Source: Pontiellaceae bacterium B12227
GTDB taxonomy: Bacteria > Verrucomicrobiota > Kiritimatiellia > Kiritimatiellales > Pontiellaceae
Assembly (NCBI GenBank): GCA_029432775.1
Contig: JAROAZ010000005.1
Location: 186,001 to 250,000, forward strand
DNA: 64,000 nt
Direction of reading: 5' to 3'
Every line of letters begins with the position of its first letter. Position 1 is the first letter of the stretch. Below are positions 43,088 to 52,272 of the stretch, one piece after another. Below the pieces are notes generated by a model. It was given only the letters and a program-made list of their open reading frames with translations, ran no database searches and was not told the DNA's origin. Made by a program: the position numbers and the translations under genes.

Positions 43088-43245
43088 GAACCACGGATAC
43101 GCGCGGATGGACACTGATGTTCAACACGTTATGAAACAGGTTCCGCTCATCTTCAGGAGTAGGCTCCAATTTTCCGCATCCTGCTCTGCTATCCGTGTTT
43201 ATCGGCAATTGATCGCTATTCGCTCGCAATGGCTATCCGTGGTTC
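43088..43245. repeat. Repeat element with 12-bp terminal inverted repeats
   Basis: GAACCACGGATA (43088-43099) and TATCCGTGGTTC (43234-43245) are perfect inverted repeats 158 bp apart end to end. Internal pieces (CGGATGGACACTGAT; ATCCGTGTTTATCGG) are related and also inverted. Sequences built of CCACGGAT/ATCCGTGG units are common intergenic repeats in many environmental bacteria. It could be a non-autonomous element or remnant; it has no coding capacity. Confidence 0.55.
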
Positions 43246-43387
43246 ATTTCTGCTTCCAGGTTTATTTTCCGAAGAGTCAGTGAATTCCCCGCCCTCTCTT
43301 GAAAACATGAAACCGGTTCTTGTTTAGTAAAGCAGGGCCAATGTTTAAACACGGGTGTATTCAGCTTCGATAAAGACATAAATTGCC

Positions 43388-43400
43388 GGGGGGGGGGGGG
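43388..43400. repeat. Run of 13 G abutting an operator
   Basis: Thirteen consecutive G directly precede TTAACTGGGTAAC, and the last G is the first base of the operator at 43400. Long G runs slip during replication and can vary gene expression when they lie in promoters. The run could also contain a sequencing or assembly length error. Confidence 0.7.
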
Positions 43401-43413
43401 TTAACTGGGTAAC
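43400..43413. promoter_or_regulatory. Candidate LacI-type operator
   Basis: GTTAACTGGGTAAC has intact GTTA and TAAC arms. It lies 176 bp before the solenoid gene at 43590 and directly after the G run. Confidence 0.55.
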
Positions 43414-43589
43414 CTGATGAATCCTCGCGGTAATGAATCGAGTGAAGTAGAACTTACTTGTTATGAATGGAGTGTTGGTTGTGCACATACGCTTCGTTCA
43501 TATAGGCAGGTTTAACGGATTCCGAGAGGTCAGAGCAGGTTCGGAGCCCGGTTTACGCAGGTTGAAAGCGAACAAAATAGGAGCAAGAG

Positions 43590-46500
43590 ATGAGAAATCG
43601 AATAAAATTACTCAGTGTTGCAGTCTTGGCCGCAACATTTACAGCCGGCATAAGTTTCGGCCAGACAACCTACACCTGGAATGGTGGGACGGATCAAAAC
43701 TGGTCCAACACGTTGAACTGGGCTGGCGGTATTCTTCCCGCGGACGATACGCCCGGAGCGGCAGGAACGAACGGCGAGGGCATCACCATGCCCTATGCGG
43801 ATATCATAGAGTTTTCGGGCTCAACCATGCCGACGAGTAACGTGCCGGGTATCGGTGCGTTTTACTACGCAGATGCGTCGGATGCGGGCAATACGCCGCG
43901 AATGGTTTTCAATAGTGGCGGAACGATGAGTATAAACCTTGTCGGTCACGATAATGCTGTGTTTCAGAACCCGGCCGGTCTAGACCGAATCATTATGACG
44001 GTTGGCGACGGTTCTGGCACCGATGATGTAACCGTTAATTGGTCGGGGGGGCCACAGATCTCGCGCCATGGCGACGGCACCTTCCGTTATGTCATCAACT
44101 CGGACGGTATACTCAATCGAAACGGATCGTTTGATTTCTGCCGAGGCGCTAGCCGAATTGGAATCATGACGATTAACGGTGGCACGGTTGTTGCCAGCGG
44201 TTCGGTTTATGATATGGATGAATCCCCCTCGTCAGTCATTGATTTCACCGCTCTGGGAAGCTCTTTCCAAGCTGGTTGGGGAGGAGATTTTGCCAATCTT
44301 GCTGCCGTAGAAGATGCTATCGGTGTCCAATTCTTGAATACCAGCGGCGTAGCAGGCTCCGAGCTGGTCGCAACCAGCGTGGGAAGCAGCTGGAAGCTCG
44401 AACTCCTCAGCAGCAACGAGGTGGCCAACCTTTACACCACCTACACCTGGACAGGCGCGGTTGACGGCGACTGGAACAATGCGGCCAACTGGGATGCAAA
44501 CGGCATCCCGGTCGATGATACACCGGATACAACAAACTCCTTTGACAACGGTCTTACGGTGCACTACAAGGACAGCATCGTGTTTGACGGAACCATGTTG
44601 CCGACCTCGAACATCCCGGAAATCGGTGGCTGGTATGACTCCACTGCGGCCCAGGGCGATTCGCCCACGATGGTCTTCAATAGTGGTGGCGAGATCGACC
44701 TGGACGTTACCAGCGGACAGTTTGCAGCATTCATCACTAATCCGCAAAACGACGAGCGCAGCGTCCTCACCGTTGGAGACGGCGTCGGCGGTACGGATGA
44801 TGTGACCGTTAATCTGACTGTGGCTAATACGAATAATTATTTCAGCTCACTGAACCGGCATGGTAATGGAACCCACTACTTCCAGGTGAAAGCAGACGGA
44901 ACGCTCAATATCGAGAACGCCGTCACAAATATCGTGGATCTTTCGTATAACGCGAATTCGCGGCCTGTGGTCTTCTTAATCGACGGCGGTGCCGTTGTGA
45001 TTAATGATGCGGTTAGAGACCTCAACGGAACAACCAAGGTTTCCTTCCTGTCTGCAGGTAGCTCGTTTACAGCAAAATATGGAGGTCAATTCCCGGAAAT
45101 TACTGATGTGTGGGCAAGTCTTGGAACTGCCTTCGTCGATCTAACGGGTAATACGCTGGGAGCTATCCAGGCTGTTGATGTGGACGGAACCAACTTCACG
45201 GTTTCTGTGTCCTCAACTGAAATCCAGTGGAACCTGCCGCAGACCATCGTCGACGATTTGGATGTCAGCACGGAAGGTACTTTCGAATACGCATACAATG
45301 CCGGGGCGGCTTCTGTCGCCACGGTTAATGGCGTCACCTTCACGGGTACTGGTGGCAGCACAGCCGCCTTCGGCAGCGATATCACGCTGACCTCCTTCAC
45401 AGGAACGACTACCGACTTCGGAAGCATTTCCGCGGATCCGTATGCCAGTCTGCCCGGCAATTATCGGCCGCTTCTATCCTCTGCGGTCACAAATGGATCG
45501 GCGGCTTCTGCCATTACACTGCACAATCTGACCATTGGTCAGCGCTATCAGGTTCAGATTTGGGTGAATGACAGTAGTGCTGGAAACACGAATGCACAGC
45601 CGGTCATTGCTTCGATCGGCACCGGCAATGCCGTTACGCTGGAAAGCGCAACCGCGGCTGTTGATGGTGCGGTAGGTCAGTCGGCAATCGGTACCTTCGT
45701 GGCCGATGCAACATCTCAGACTTTTGCGCTGGGTGGAGAGCGCCTACAGCTGAATGCCATTCAGGTTCGCCAGGTTGATGCCCTGGGTGTGGGTTACTGG
45801 ACTGGCACCGGAGGTGCTACCTGGGATGCCGCTACTACCGCTAACTTTGCTGTCAACGAATATGGGCAGGCATTGGATGTCCAGACCTTCGACGTAGCAA
45901 AAGCAGTCAATGGCAGCGTTACCTTTGCTGATGGATACTTCGATGATGAAACATCGGTAGCCGTGGCAGAGAGCGATATTACGATTAGTGGCACGGTAGA
46001 AGCCGGCAAGGTCAAGTTCATCAACGATGCGGTCGTCTACAGACTCGGTGGCGGGGCAATCGCAGGTGCTACCGCAGTGGAAGTCTCCGGCGGTGGCACG
46101 CTTGCAATTGATAGTGCCCAGAGCTTCACCGGTGGGCTGACAATCACGGAAGACTCCGCAGTGAGCATTAACGATGGTTCCCAGCTGGGTTCCGGTATCA
46201 ATACCCTCAACAATGGAACGATTAGTCCTGACGGCCAAAACCATATTAACATGCAGGGCAAGGCTCTTGTTCTCGGAGCAAACGGCGGAACCCTTCAGAA
46301 TGCGCACCAACGGGCCAATTACAACGTGGGTTATATTTCCGGATCCGGTCAGCTGACTCTCGACGGTAATGGTAGTACCGCTTATTCTGGAAACAGCCGT
46401 ATTCAGATCAATAGTATCACCAATAGCTTTACTGGTGGCACACTGATCCAGAACAAGGCGAATGTGCTTGTATATGGAGACGGATCTCTAGGTGCTACGG

Positions 46501-47582
46501 GCACCAAAGTGAACATCAATGATGGTCGTATGGTGTTCAATACCGGCATGACGCTCGCCAATCGCGAGATCGAGATCGCCGGTGGTGGCGGTGCAATCTC
46601 TCTCAATGGAAAAGCAGTAAACTTCTCCGGCTCGATTACGGGTTCAGGCGCATTGGAAATCAATGGCCAAATCCGAGACAATGACGGGGGAAATCCGAGT
46701 GGGGAATTGAGAGTATTAGCGGCCAGCACCCTTACCGGCGATGTCACGGTCAGGGAACCCATTGTTGTTCGGATAGCACTCGACAACGCACTTGGAACTG
46801 GTGCCGTTACGGTCGACGATGGTGCCCAACTGAAGAATCACGACAGCCATACTGTCCTCGACAACACCGTCGCCATCGGTACTGGCGGCGCAGAGTTCAT
46901 GGCCGGCTGGAACAAGAGCCTGACTCTCAATGGCGACCTGTCCGGCTCAGGAGCTGTATCCATTCCGCATGACAGCGGTACCGTATATCTGAATGGTGAT
47001 GGCAGTAGCTATACCGGAACGGTAACCGTGGTAGGCGGTACGAATCCGAGTAATGATGTAACTACGCTCGGTGGTGTACTTAACCTGGGTGGTTCGCTGG
47101 TCTTCCAGACCAACACGGTGCTCGTTGCAACGACTGCGAACACCATCGTGCTCGGAGGAAATCTGGATCTGTCCGGTAATCCAACGCTGAACCTCAGCGG
47201 CGCCATCAGTGGTCCCGGTGTGACCATCGCTACCGTAGATGGAACGATTGATGGTTGGTTTGCCGGTTATCCGGAAGGTACCGAGGTTCAGGCGGGCTAT
47301 GCAATCACCTACGAGGATGGTGTTGGTGTGAAGATCGTTCCCACCAGCCCGTTTGAAAGCCCGACAGTGGATATGTCTATCGACGGTGGTGTGATCACGC
47401 TTGCGTGGCCGGGTTCCATCGTTGCTGGCGACCAGTTCCACGTGCTGACAAACGTGAATCTGGTGCATGGTGAATGGGGAACCAACGACACCATGATGCC
47501 GGTTCTGGATGGCGATGTTTATACGGTCACCAACAGCATCGGAAGTGCTCCGGAAGTGTTCTACATGCTGGAAGCCAAATAA
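43590..47582 (+). CDS. Giant exported strand-repeat protein
   Basis: The 1330-residue protein has a signal peptide (cleavage after FTAGISFG) and AGGAGC ribosome-binding site. Two tandem modules (about 25-280 and 281-550) start TYTWNGGTDQNWSNTLNWAG and TYTWTGAVDGDWNNAANWDA and share ILPADDTP/IPVDDTP, MPTSNVPGIG/LPTSNIPEIG and MVFNSGG. A jelly-roll-like domain follows (about 555-735) with HNLTIGQRYQVQIWVNDSSA, related to the N-terminal domain of the 47859 protein. Then come autotransporter-type repeats (about 740-1230) similar to the PEP-CTERM protein. The last 85 residues are the common C-terminal beta domain, ending FYMLEAK. No catalytic site was recognised. It may be a scaffold, adhesin or glycan-binding surface protein. 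It ends in a strong terminator. Confidence 0.82.
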   Translation: MRNRIKLLSVAVLAATFTAGISFGQTTYTWNGGTDQNWSNTLNWAGGILPADDTPGAAGTNGEGITMPYADIIEFSGSTMPTSNVPGIGAFYYADASDAGNTPRMVFNSGGTMSINLVGHDNAVFQNPAGLDRIIMTVGDGSGTDDVTVNWSGGPQISRHGDGTFRYVINSDGILNRNGSFDFCRGASRIGIMTINGGTVVASGSVYDMDESPSSVIDFTALGSSFQAGWGGDFANLAAVEDAIGVQFLNTSGVAGSELVATSVGSSWKLELLSSNEVANLYTTYTWTGAVDGDWNNAANWDANGIPVDDTPDTTNSFDNGLTVHYKDSIVFDGTMLPTSNIPEIGGWYDSTAAQGDSPTMVFNSGGEIDLDVTSGQFAAFITNPQNDERSVLTVGDGVGGTDDVTVNLTVANTNNYFSSLNRHGNGTHYFQVKADGTLNIENAVTNIVDLSYNANSRPVVFLIDGGAVVINDAVRDLNGTTKVSFLSAGSSFTAKYGGQFPEITDVWASLGTAFVDLTGNTLGAIQAVDVDGTNFTVSVSSTEIQWNLPQTIVDDLDVSTEGTFEYAYNAGAASVATVNGVTFTGTGGSTAAFGSDITLTSFTGTTTDFGSISADPYASLPGNYRPLLSSAVTNGSAASAITLHNLTIGQRYQVQIWVNDSSAGNTNAQPVIASIGTGNAVTLESATAAVDGAVGQSAIGTFVADATSQTFALGGERLQLNAIQVRQVDALGVGYWTGTGGATWDAATTANFAVNEYGQALDVQTFDVAKAVNGSVTFADGYFDDETSVAVAESDITISGTVEAGKVKFINDAVVYRLGGGAIAGATAVEVSGGGTLAIDSAQSFTGGLTITEDSAVSINDGSQLGSGINTLNNGTISPDGQNHINMQGKALVLGANGGTLQNAHQRANYNVGYISGSGQLTLDGNGSTAYSGNSRIQINSITNSFTGGTLIQNKANVLVYGDGSLGATGTKVNINDGRMVFNTGMTLANREIEIAGGGGAISLNGKAVNFSGSITGSGALEINGQIRDNDGGNPSGELRVLAASTLTGDVTVREPIVVRIALDNALGTGAVTVDDGAQLKNHDSHTVLDNTVAIGTGGAEFMAGWNKSLTLNGDLSGSGAVSIPHDSGTVYLNGDGSSYTGTVTVVGGTNPSNDVTTLGGVLNLGGSLVFQTNTVLVATTANTIVLGGNLDLSGNPTLNLSGAISGPGVTIATVDGTIDGWFAGYPEGTEVQAGYAITYEDGVGVKIVPTSPFESPTVDMSIDGGVITLAWPGSIVAGDQFHVLTNVNLVHGEWGTNDTMMPVLDGDVYTVTNSIGSAPEVFYMLEAK

Positions 47583-47634
47583 CGAGACGCCTGCTCTGTG
47601 CCTCATCGGGGCACAAGTGGGTTTTACAGGAAGC

Positions 47635-47670
47635 AAAAGCGGGGGTAATTTATATTGCCCCCGCTTTAAT
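47635..47670 (+). terminator. Intrinsic terminator
   Basis: AAAGCGGGGG pairs with CCCCCGCTTT, and the inner bases TAAT/ATTG extend the stem. TTTAATT follows. Confidence 0.88.
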
Positions 47671-47737
47671 TAAACCGCTCATGCCGGAAACATGAATCAG
47701 GAGGATGCTGAATTTAACATTTGCAACTGAGTCCCGT

Positions 47738-47752
47738 TTCCAATGTCTGGAA
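47738..47752. repeat. Interspersed palindrome TTCCA-N5-TGGAA, intergenic copy
   Basis: TTCCAATGTCTGGAA lies 107 bp before the start of the parallel-beta-helix gene at 47859, in its probable promoter region. A partial operator-like TTTAACA (47713-47719) is close by; no full LacI-type site was found here. Confidence 0.75.
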
Positions 47753-47858
47753 AAGGGCGCGATGTTAATTTATGCATGAGGCCGCATAAGGTAAAATGAG
47801 CGGGGCCGGACAACGCCGGAAATCATCCCACTGCACGGACAAAGAAGAGGCAAATGAA

Positions 47859-50800
47859 ATGGTTAAACTGAAACGCATCATTCCGGCGCTGCTGATGCTC
47901 GGCACGACAACCGTATTCGCCGCAGACATCACGTGGAACGGCCCGGTGGATTATGCCGGTGCGGACGATGTGTCGGCAACGGGGACGCTGGTTCACGCGG
48001 TCAATGCGTGCGGAACCACATCGTTTGTCAGTCCTACGGTGAACGGGGTCACGTTTGTCGGTGAAACAGCGCTGTTCAATGGCGATACGGATACGCAGGT
48101 TTTCTACGGTGATGTGGAAGATTATCAGTATCAACTGCTGCTTGGAACGATGGATTACGGCAGTGAAACCTCCTTCAATGTCGGAGACGGTCTGCTGAAT
48201 TCCGGAAAAGAATATTTGGTACAGCTCTGGTTCCTGGATGAACGCGGAAGCTCTGATGCCCGTGCCATGGTGTTTGGCGACGGCAACGGGAATCTCAGCG
48301 CGGATGTTAATGACCAGTTTGTGACCGGCACCTTCTTTGCGGACGGAAGTTCTCAGACCATTACGATTGCCGGAACCATCTCGGGGCCGCACTTCACGGC
48401 CTACCAGGTGCGCGACCTGAGCAGTGCCGTGCCGACGCTTTCTACAACTGCCGGTGATGCGGTGTCCGGAAGTTTTAGTGTAAACATTGGTTTTACAGAA
48501 AGTGTAAGCGGATTAACGGCGGCTGATTTTTCGGTGGTCAACGGAACGGCGTCTAATGTCGGTGGTTCCGGTGATAGCTGGACGGTGGAGATCACGCCGG
48601 TGGCCAATGGTGATGTAACGGTGCGTCTGCCGGCGAATACGGTGGTGGACACCGATGGCCATGGAAACCTTGCATCCGAAACGTTACTCACCACTTATGT
48701 CCCGGTGGGCACGGAACAACCGGTTCCGACGCTAAGCACGGCAACGAATATCGTTTATGGCGACTTCACGGTACAGGTTGATTTCAATGAGCCGGTAACC
48801 GGTCTTCAGGTCGGTGATTTTGAAATCTCCGGCGGAACGCTTTCCGGGTTTTCCGGGTCCGGCAGCAGCTACTCGGTGGTCGTCAGTCCGAATTTTGGCG
48901 GCGATGCGGTGCTGGGCCTGCCGCGCGCTTCCGTGGTGGATGCCGACGATGGCCTGCCGAACGTCGCTGCCGTGGAACTGGTTACCGCTTACCATGTGGT
49001 GGTCTCCGTCAATACGCCCGAAGAACTGCTTCCTTATCTGAATCAGGACAATGTGCACGCCGCATTGGCACCGGGCACCTATACGATTGATGCTTCCGAC
49101 GTTCAGAATACATTCGGCACGCCGCGTTTTGAGTTCCGGGGCAGCAACAGCACGTATGATTTTACCGACGTCACGATTAATTTTGCGGCGGACATTTATA
49201 CCTCCGACCTGAGCATGAACCACATTCAGATTTTCGGGAACGACAACGTCCTGAAAAACCTGACGATGGTAGATCTGTGCGATGTGGATGGAGCGCTTTC
49301 GCTGGACGGCGGAGTCAATCTCATTATGGACGGCGCCCGTAACCGGGTTGAAGGCTTCCATATGACGATTAAGGGCTCGTATCCCTACGGTTATGGCGAC
49401 TGCTTTGGCAAAGGGGCAACCTGGACGATCAAGCACTCCAAGCACAGCGGGTTCCTGATTCGGGGCGAGTCCAACCATGCAAAAAACTGCACGCTGATCC
49501 AGCGTTCCTATGGGCACTGCATGTTCATGCAGGCGGCATATAATCCCATCATTGAAGGCTGCTATATCGAGGGCGAAGTGCGATCCACCGATGACATGCT
49601 GGCGGAGACCTCGGGGCCGGCTTTTGATATCGGTTTTGAGACGGTGTGGGGATTTACCCTTCCGTCCGGCTATATGAAGAGCCTCACAGAGGCGGGCATT
49701 CGAGCGTACAACGCAGGCAACACCTACATCGACGGCGTCTGGTACAGCCGCGGCACCAGGAACCCGACCATTATTGACAACACGATTGTCAATGCAAGGG
49801 TCGGGGTTACCCTCACGCATGCCAGTGGGTTCAAATATGTTTCCGGTTGCACCGCAATCGGTACGGAGCGGGGCTATGCGATTGGCTCGGGCGTTATTGA
49901 AAACTGCAAGGCTGATGTCCAGTATGGCGCGGCCTTCGGGGTGGACTATGAGTCGGATAGCGGGGTCACGGCCGACATCACCATTATCCCGCACGAAGGC
50001 GACCACTATAACGGCAGCCGCCATGTGGCCTACATTCTGGGCAAAAATCACAACCTGACGTTCCGGGGATTGGAAAACGTGGTGGATCAGTCGTTGGAAA
50101 TCAATGTGGGCGGCGACAAGCGGATTATTTCGGAGAGTGACGAGCTGGAAAACTTCAAAGCGAATGACATTGTCATCAACAACCTGTCCGGATACCCGCT
50201 GATCCTGGACGATGCCAGCACCAACACAACCGGCCAATCGATTGGAACGATCTCGGATGCCGGCTTTAATAACAGCTTCACCGTGCGGGATTGGAGCGTT
50301 ACCACCAATATCACCTTTTATGGCGAAGCCACGCAAAGCTCGACGGCCGGCTATAATGCGCTGGCCTCCCTGGCAATTGACCAGAACACCAGCGGGGAAT
50401 GGAATGAGGGTTCGGTAACGCATACGGAAGCTGAAGATCAGCCGTGGTGGAAGGTCGATCTCAAGAGCTCCTTCGATATTTCCGGGATCCGAATCTGGAA
50501 CCGCACCGATAACGCCACGGGGCGCTTGAGCAATTATGATGTGACGGTCCTGGACGAGAACGAGCAACCTGTGTGGACGAGCTACCAGACGGATGCACCT
50601 GAGCCCGATACAACCCTGCTTCCGGATGTTAATGGCCGGTATGTGGTTATCCAGTTGCGGGGAACCGATCCGCTCACTATTGCAGAAGTTGAAATTTTCG
50701 GTGCTCTGGTTGCCGGCCCGGCCAGCCTGACCGCCTCTACGAACTCCGGCCAGATCGTTCTCGACTGGAATGCCGTGACCAACGCCACCGGCTACACGGT

Positions 50801-51902
50801 AAAACGCGCCGTCCTATCCGGAGGCCCCTACAGCTCCATTGGAACCACCGCCGGCCTTAGCTTTGCGGACACCACAGCTTACGAAGGAATAGACTACTTC
50901 TATGTGGTCACCGCCACCGTCGACGGCAGCGAAACCGCCCCCGGCGCGGAAGTATCTGCCATGATCGGTTCTCCTCCTGCAAAGTTCAATATCGGTTCCG
51001 GCGATGTGACGGCCAGCGAATATCAGGATCCCAATTTCCCGACCAACACCATCGATGGCAATCTCGGTACGCGCTGGTCGGCCAAAGGCGACGGGCAATG
51101 GATCCGCTATGATCTCGGTGCAGAAGTGAATGTCTATTCGCTCGAAATCGCCTGGCTCAATGGCGCGAGTCGTCAGTCGAGCTTCCACCTCGAGACATCC
51201 AGTGACGACGCAACGTGGACTGCGCTCACGGCTACGCAGCAAAGCTCTGGCACTACCACCAATTTGGAAACCATTATTTTAACACCTACACTTGCGCGCT
51301 ACGTTCGCATTGTCGGCCACGGCAATACGGCCAACACCTGGAACAGCATAACGGAAGTGGAGATTTGGGGGATCATTCCAATGCCTCCATCCGTTCCCTC
51401 CGATCTGACCGCAGTATCCGGTGATGGTTTGATTTCATTAAGCTGGACCGTGTCCGAGGGTGCGACGCTGCATCACCTCAAGCGCTCCACCGTCAGCAGT
51501 AACGGATATACGACCATCGCGAACGAGCCCGGGGGCAGCCACCTTGATACGAATGTGGTCAATGGCACCATCTACTACTACGTCGTCTCTGCGGGAAATG
51601 CAGCTGGAGAGAGCGCTGATTCCGCTGAAGTCTCCGCCGTGCCTTCCGCGATAATCAATCCGGATGAGGTGGTGATCGGAGCAACCGGCATCAGTTCAGA
51701 CGGATCTGAGTTCACTCTTTCCATAACCAACTCAGTACCTGGTCACAACTACCGTGTTCTGGCTGCGGATGATCTGGCGGATCCCGACTGGGAGGTTGTA
51801 TCTTCCACTAATTCCGGCACCGGAGATCAGCTGGCGATCGATCTTGCGATCAATCCGGTGGCCACAAATCGGTTCTACAAGCTGGAAACCTGGCGCCAAT
51901 AA
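47859..51902 (+). CDS. Exported parallel beta-helix enzyme candidate with discoidin and FN3 modules
   Basis: I start at ATG 47859 (GAGG upstream; signal peptide MVKLKRIIPALLMLGTTTVFA), giving 1347 residues. In order: a jelly-roll-like domain (about 22-187), two Ig-like domains (about 188-285 and 288-380; VSGLTAADFSVVNG and VTGLQVGDFEISGG), a right-handed parallel beta-helix (about 385-810), an F5/8 type C module (about 817-947, WWKVDLKSSFDISGIRIWNR), FN3, a second F5/8 C module (about 1040-1170), FN3, and the common C-terminal domain. The helix carries KGSYPYGYGDCFGKG (about 505-520), KHSKHSGFLIRGES and RSYGHCMFMQ, also found in the 55066 protein. Beta-helices of this class are mostly polysaccharide lyases or glycosidases; the family is not identifiable by eye. 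The sugar-binding modules support surface action on a polymer. Confidence 0.8.
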   Translation: MVKLKRIIPALLMLGTTTVFAADITWNGPVDYAGADDVSATGTLVHAVNACGTTSFVSPTVNGVTFVGETALFNGDTDTQVFYGDVEDYQYQLLLGTMDYGSETSFNVGDGLLNSGKEYLVQLWFLDERGSSDARAMVFGDGNGNLSADVNDQFVTGTFFADGSSQTITIAGTISGPHFTAYQVRDLSSAVPTLSTTAGDAVSGSFSVNIGFTESVSGLTAADFSVVNGTASNVGGSGDSWTVEITPVANGDVTVRLPANTVVDTDGHGNLASETLLTTYVPVGTEQPVPTLSTATNIVYGDFTVQVDFNEPVTGLQVGDFEISGGTLSGFSGSGSSYSVVVSPNFGGDAVLGLPRASVVDADDGLPNVAAVELVTAYHVVVSVNTPEELLPYLNQDNVHAALAPGTYTIDASDVQNTFGTPRFEFRGSNSTYDFTDVTINFAADIYTSDLSMNHIQIFGNDNVLKNLTMVDLCDVDGALSLDGGVNLIMDGARNRVEGFHMTIKGSYPYGYGDCFGKGATWTIKHSKHSGFLIRGESNHAKNCTLIQRSYGHCMFMQAAYNPIIEGCYIEGEVRSTDDMLAETSGPAFDIGFETVWGFTLPSGYMKSLTEAGIRAYNAGNTYIDGVWYSRGTRNPTIIDNTIVNARVGVTLTHASGFKYVSGCTAIGTERGYAIGSGVIENCKADVQYGAAFGVDYESDSGVTADITIIPHEGDHYNGSRHVAYILGKNHNLTFRGLENVVDQSLEINVGGDKRIISESDELENFKANDIVINNLSGYPLILDDASTNTTGQSIGTISDAGFNNSFTVRDWSVTTNITFYGEATQSSTAGYNALASLAIDQNTSGEWNEGSVTHTEAEDQPWWKVDLKSSFDISGIRIWNRTDNATGRLSNYDVTVLDENEQPVWTSYQTDAPEPDTTLLPDVNGRYVVIQLRGTDPLTIAEVEIFGALVAGPASLTASTNSGQIVLDWNAVTNATGYTVKRAVLSGGPYSSIGTTAGLSFADTTAYEGIDYFYVVTATVDGSETAPGAEVSAMIGSPPAKFNIGSGDVTASEYQDPNFPTNTIDGNLGTRWSAKGDGQWIRYDLGAEVNVYSLEIAWLNGASRQSSFHLETSSDDATWTALTATQQSSGTTTNLETIILTPTLARYVRIVGHGNTANTWNSITEVEIWGIIPMPPSVPSDLTAVSGDGLISLSWTVSEGATLHHLKRSTVSSNGYTTIANEPGGSHLDTNVVNGTIYYYVVSAGNAAGESADSAEVSAVPSAIINPDEVVIGATGISSDGSEFTLSITNSVPGHNYRVLAADDLADPDWEVVSSTNSGTGDQLAIDLAINPVATNRFYKLETWRQ

Positions 51903-51978
51903 ATGTCCGAAACACCGTTGGGTGCCAGGAACCCTGGTTCACCCAGGAAGTTTGAACACTATTTTCGGCGCTTTTCAG

Positions 51979-51992
51979 GTTACCCATGTAAC
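51979..51992. promoter_or_regulatory. Candidate LacI-type operator (first of pair)
   Basis: GTTACCCATGTAAC has perfect arms GTTAC/GTAAC and differs by one base from the site before lacI at 40238. It lies 77 bp (start to start) from the 52056 site. Confidence 0.6.
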
Positions 51993-52055
51993 TTCTGTAA
52001 TAATCAAAAAAATCAGCGGTTCGATCTATCCAAATAGCACCCGATTTTGAGGGGG

Positions 52056-52069
52056 TTTAACAAGGTAAC
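52056..52069. promoter_or_regulatory. Candidate LacI-type operator (second of pair)
   Basis: TTTAACAAGGTAAC is identical to the sites at 30057 and 40315. It lies 203 bp before the solenoid gene at 52273. Confidence 0.6.
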
Positions 52070-52272
52070 TGGACGAGATCTCGTCCGTGAAGAGGGGGCG
52101 GAGTACAAATATACCGTTCTGAATGGCGCAGTAGTTCAGGTTTTTGCGCAAGGCAGAACAGCGGGACGGCTCATGGAGCAATATCGGAAACAATGGTTTC
52201 CGGTATTTTCAGTCCTAAGCCGGCCGATCCCGGCGTTAGAGAGATAACTGTGAACAAAACAGGAGCAATGAG

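Larger units (their letters stand above)
42874..43589. other. 716-bp intergenic region with repeat remnants, G tract and operator
   Basis: No convincing gene is present; the frame 43463-43840 mostly overlaps the next gene out of frame. The region holds a repeat element (43088-43245), the palindrome TGTTTAAACA (43342-43351), a run of 13 G (43388-43400), a LacI-type operator (43400-43413) and AGGAGC before the next start. The part 42874-43087 shows nothing I can name. Confidence 0.6.
51903..52272. other. 370-bp intergenic region with paired operators
   Basis: It holds a hairpin (CCAGG-AAC-CCTGG, 51926-51938) after the upstream stop, two LacI-type operators (51979 and 52056), and AGGAGC before the start at 52273. 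A small frame (52047-52247) begins inside the second operator and is not credible as a gene. Confidence 0.6.

Noticed and set aside
43463..43840. 125-codon frame overlapping the start of the 43590 gene
   Set aside because: Two thirds overlap the well-supported signal peptide and first repeats of that gene in another frame.
48732..50567. 611-codon open frame on the minus strand
   Set aside because: It is antisense to the beta-helix protein and has no ribosome-binding site or recognisable motif.
52047..52247. 66-codon frame before the solenoid gene at 52273
   Set aside because: It begins inside a LacI-type operator, has no ribosome-binding site and no signal peptide, unlike all exported genes around it.
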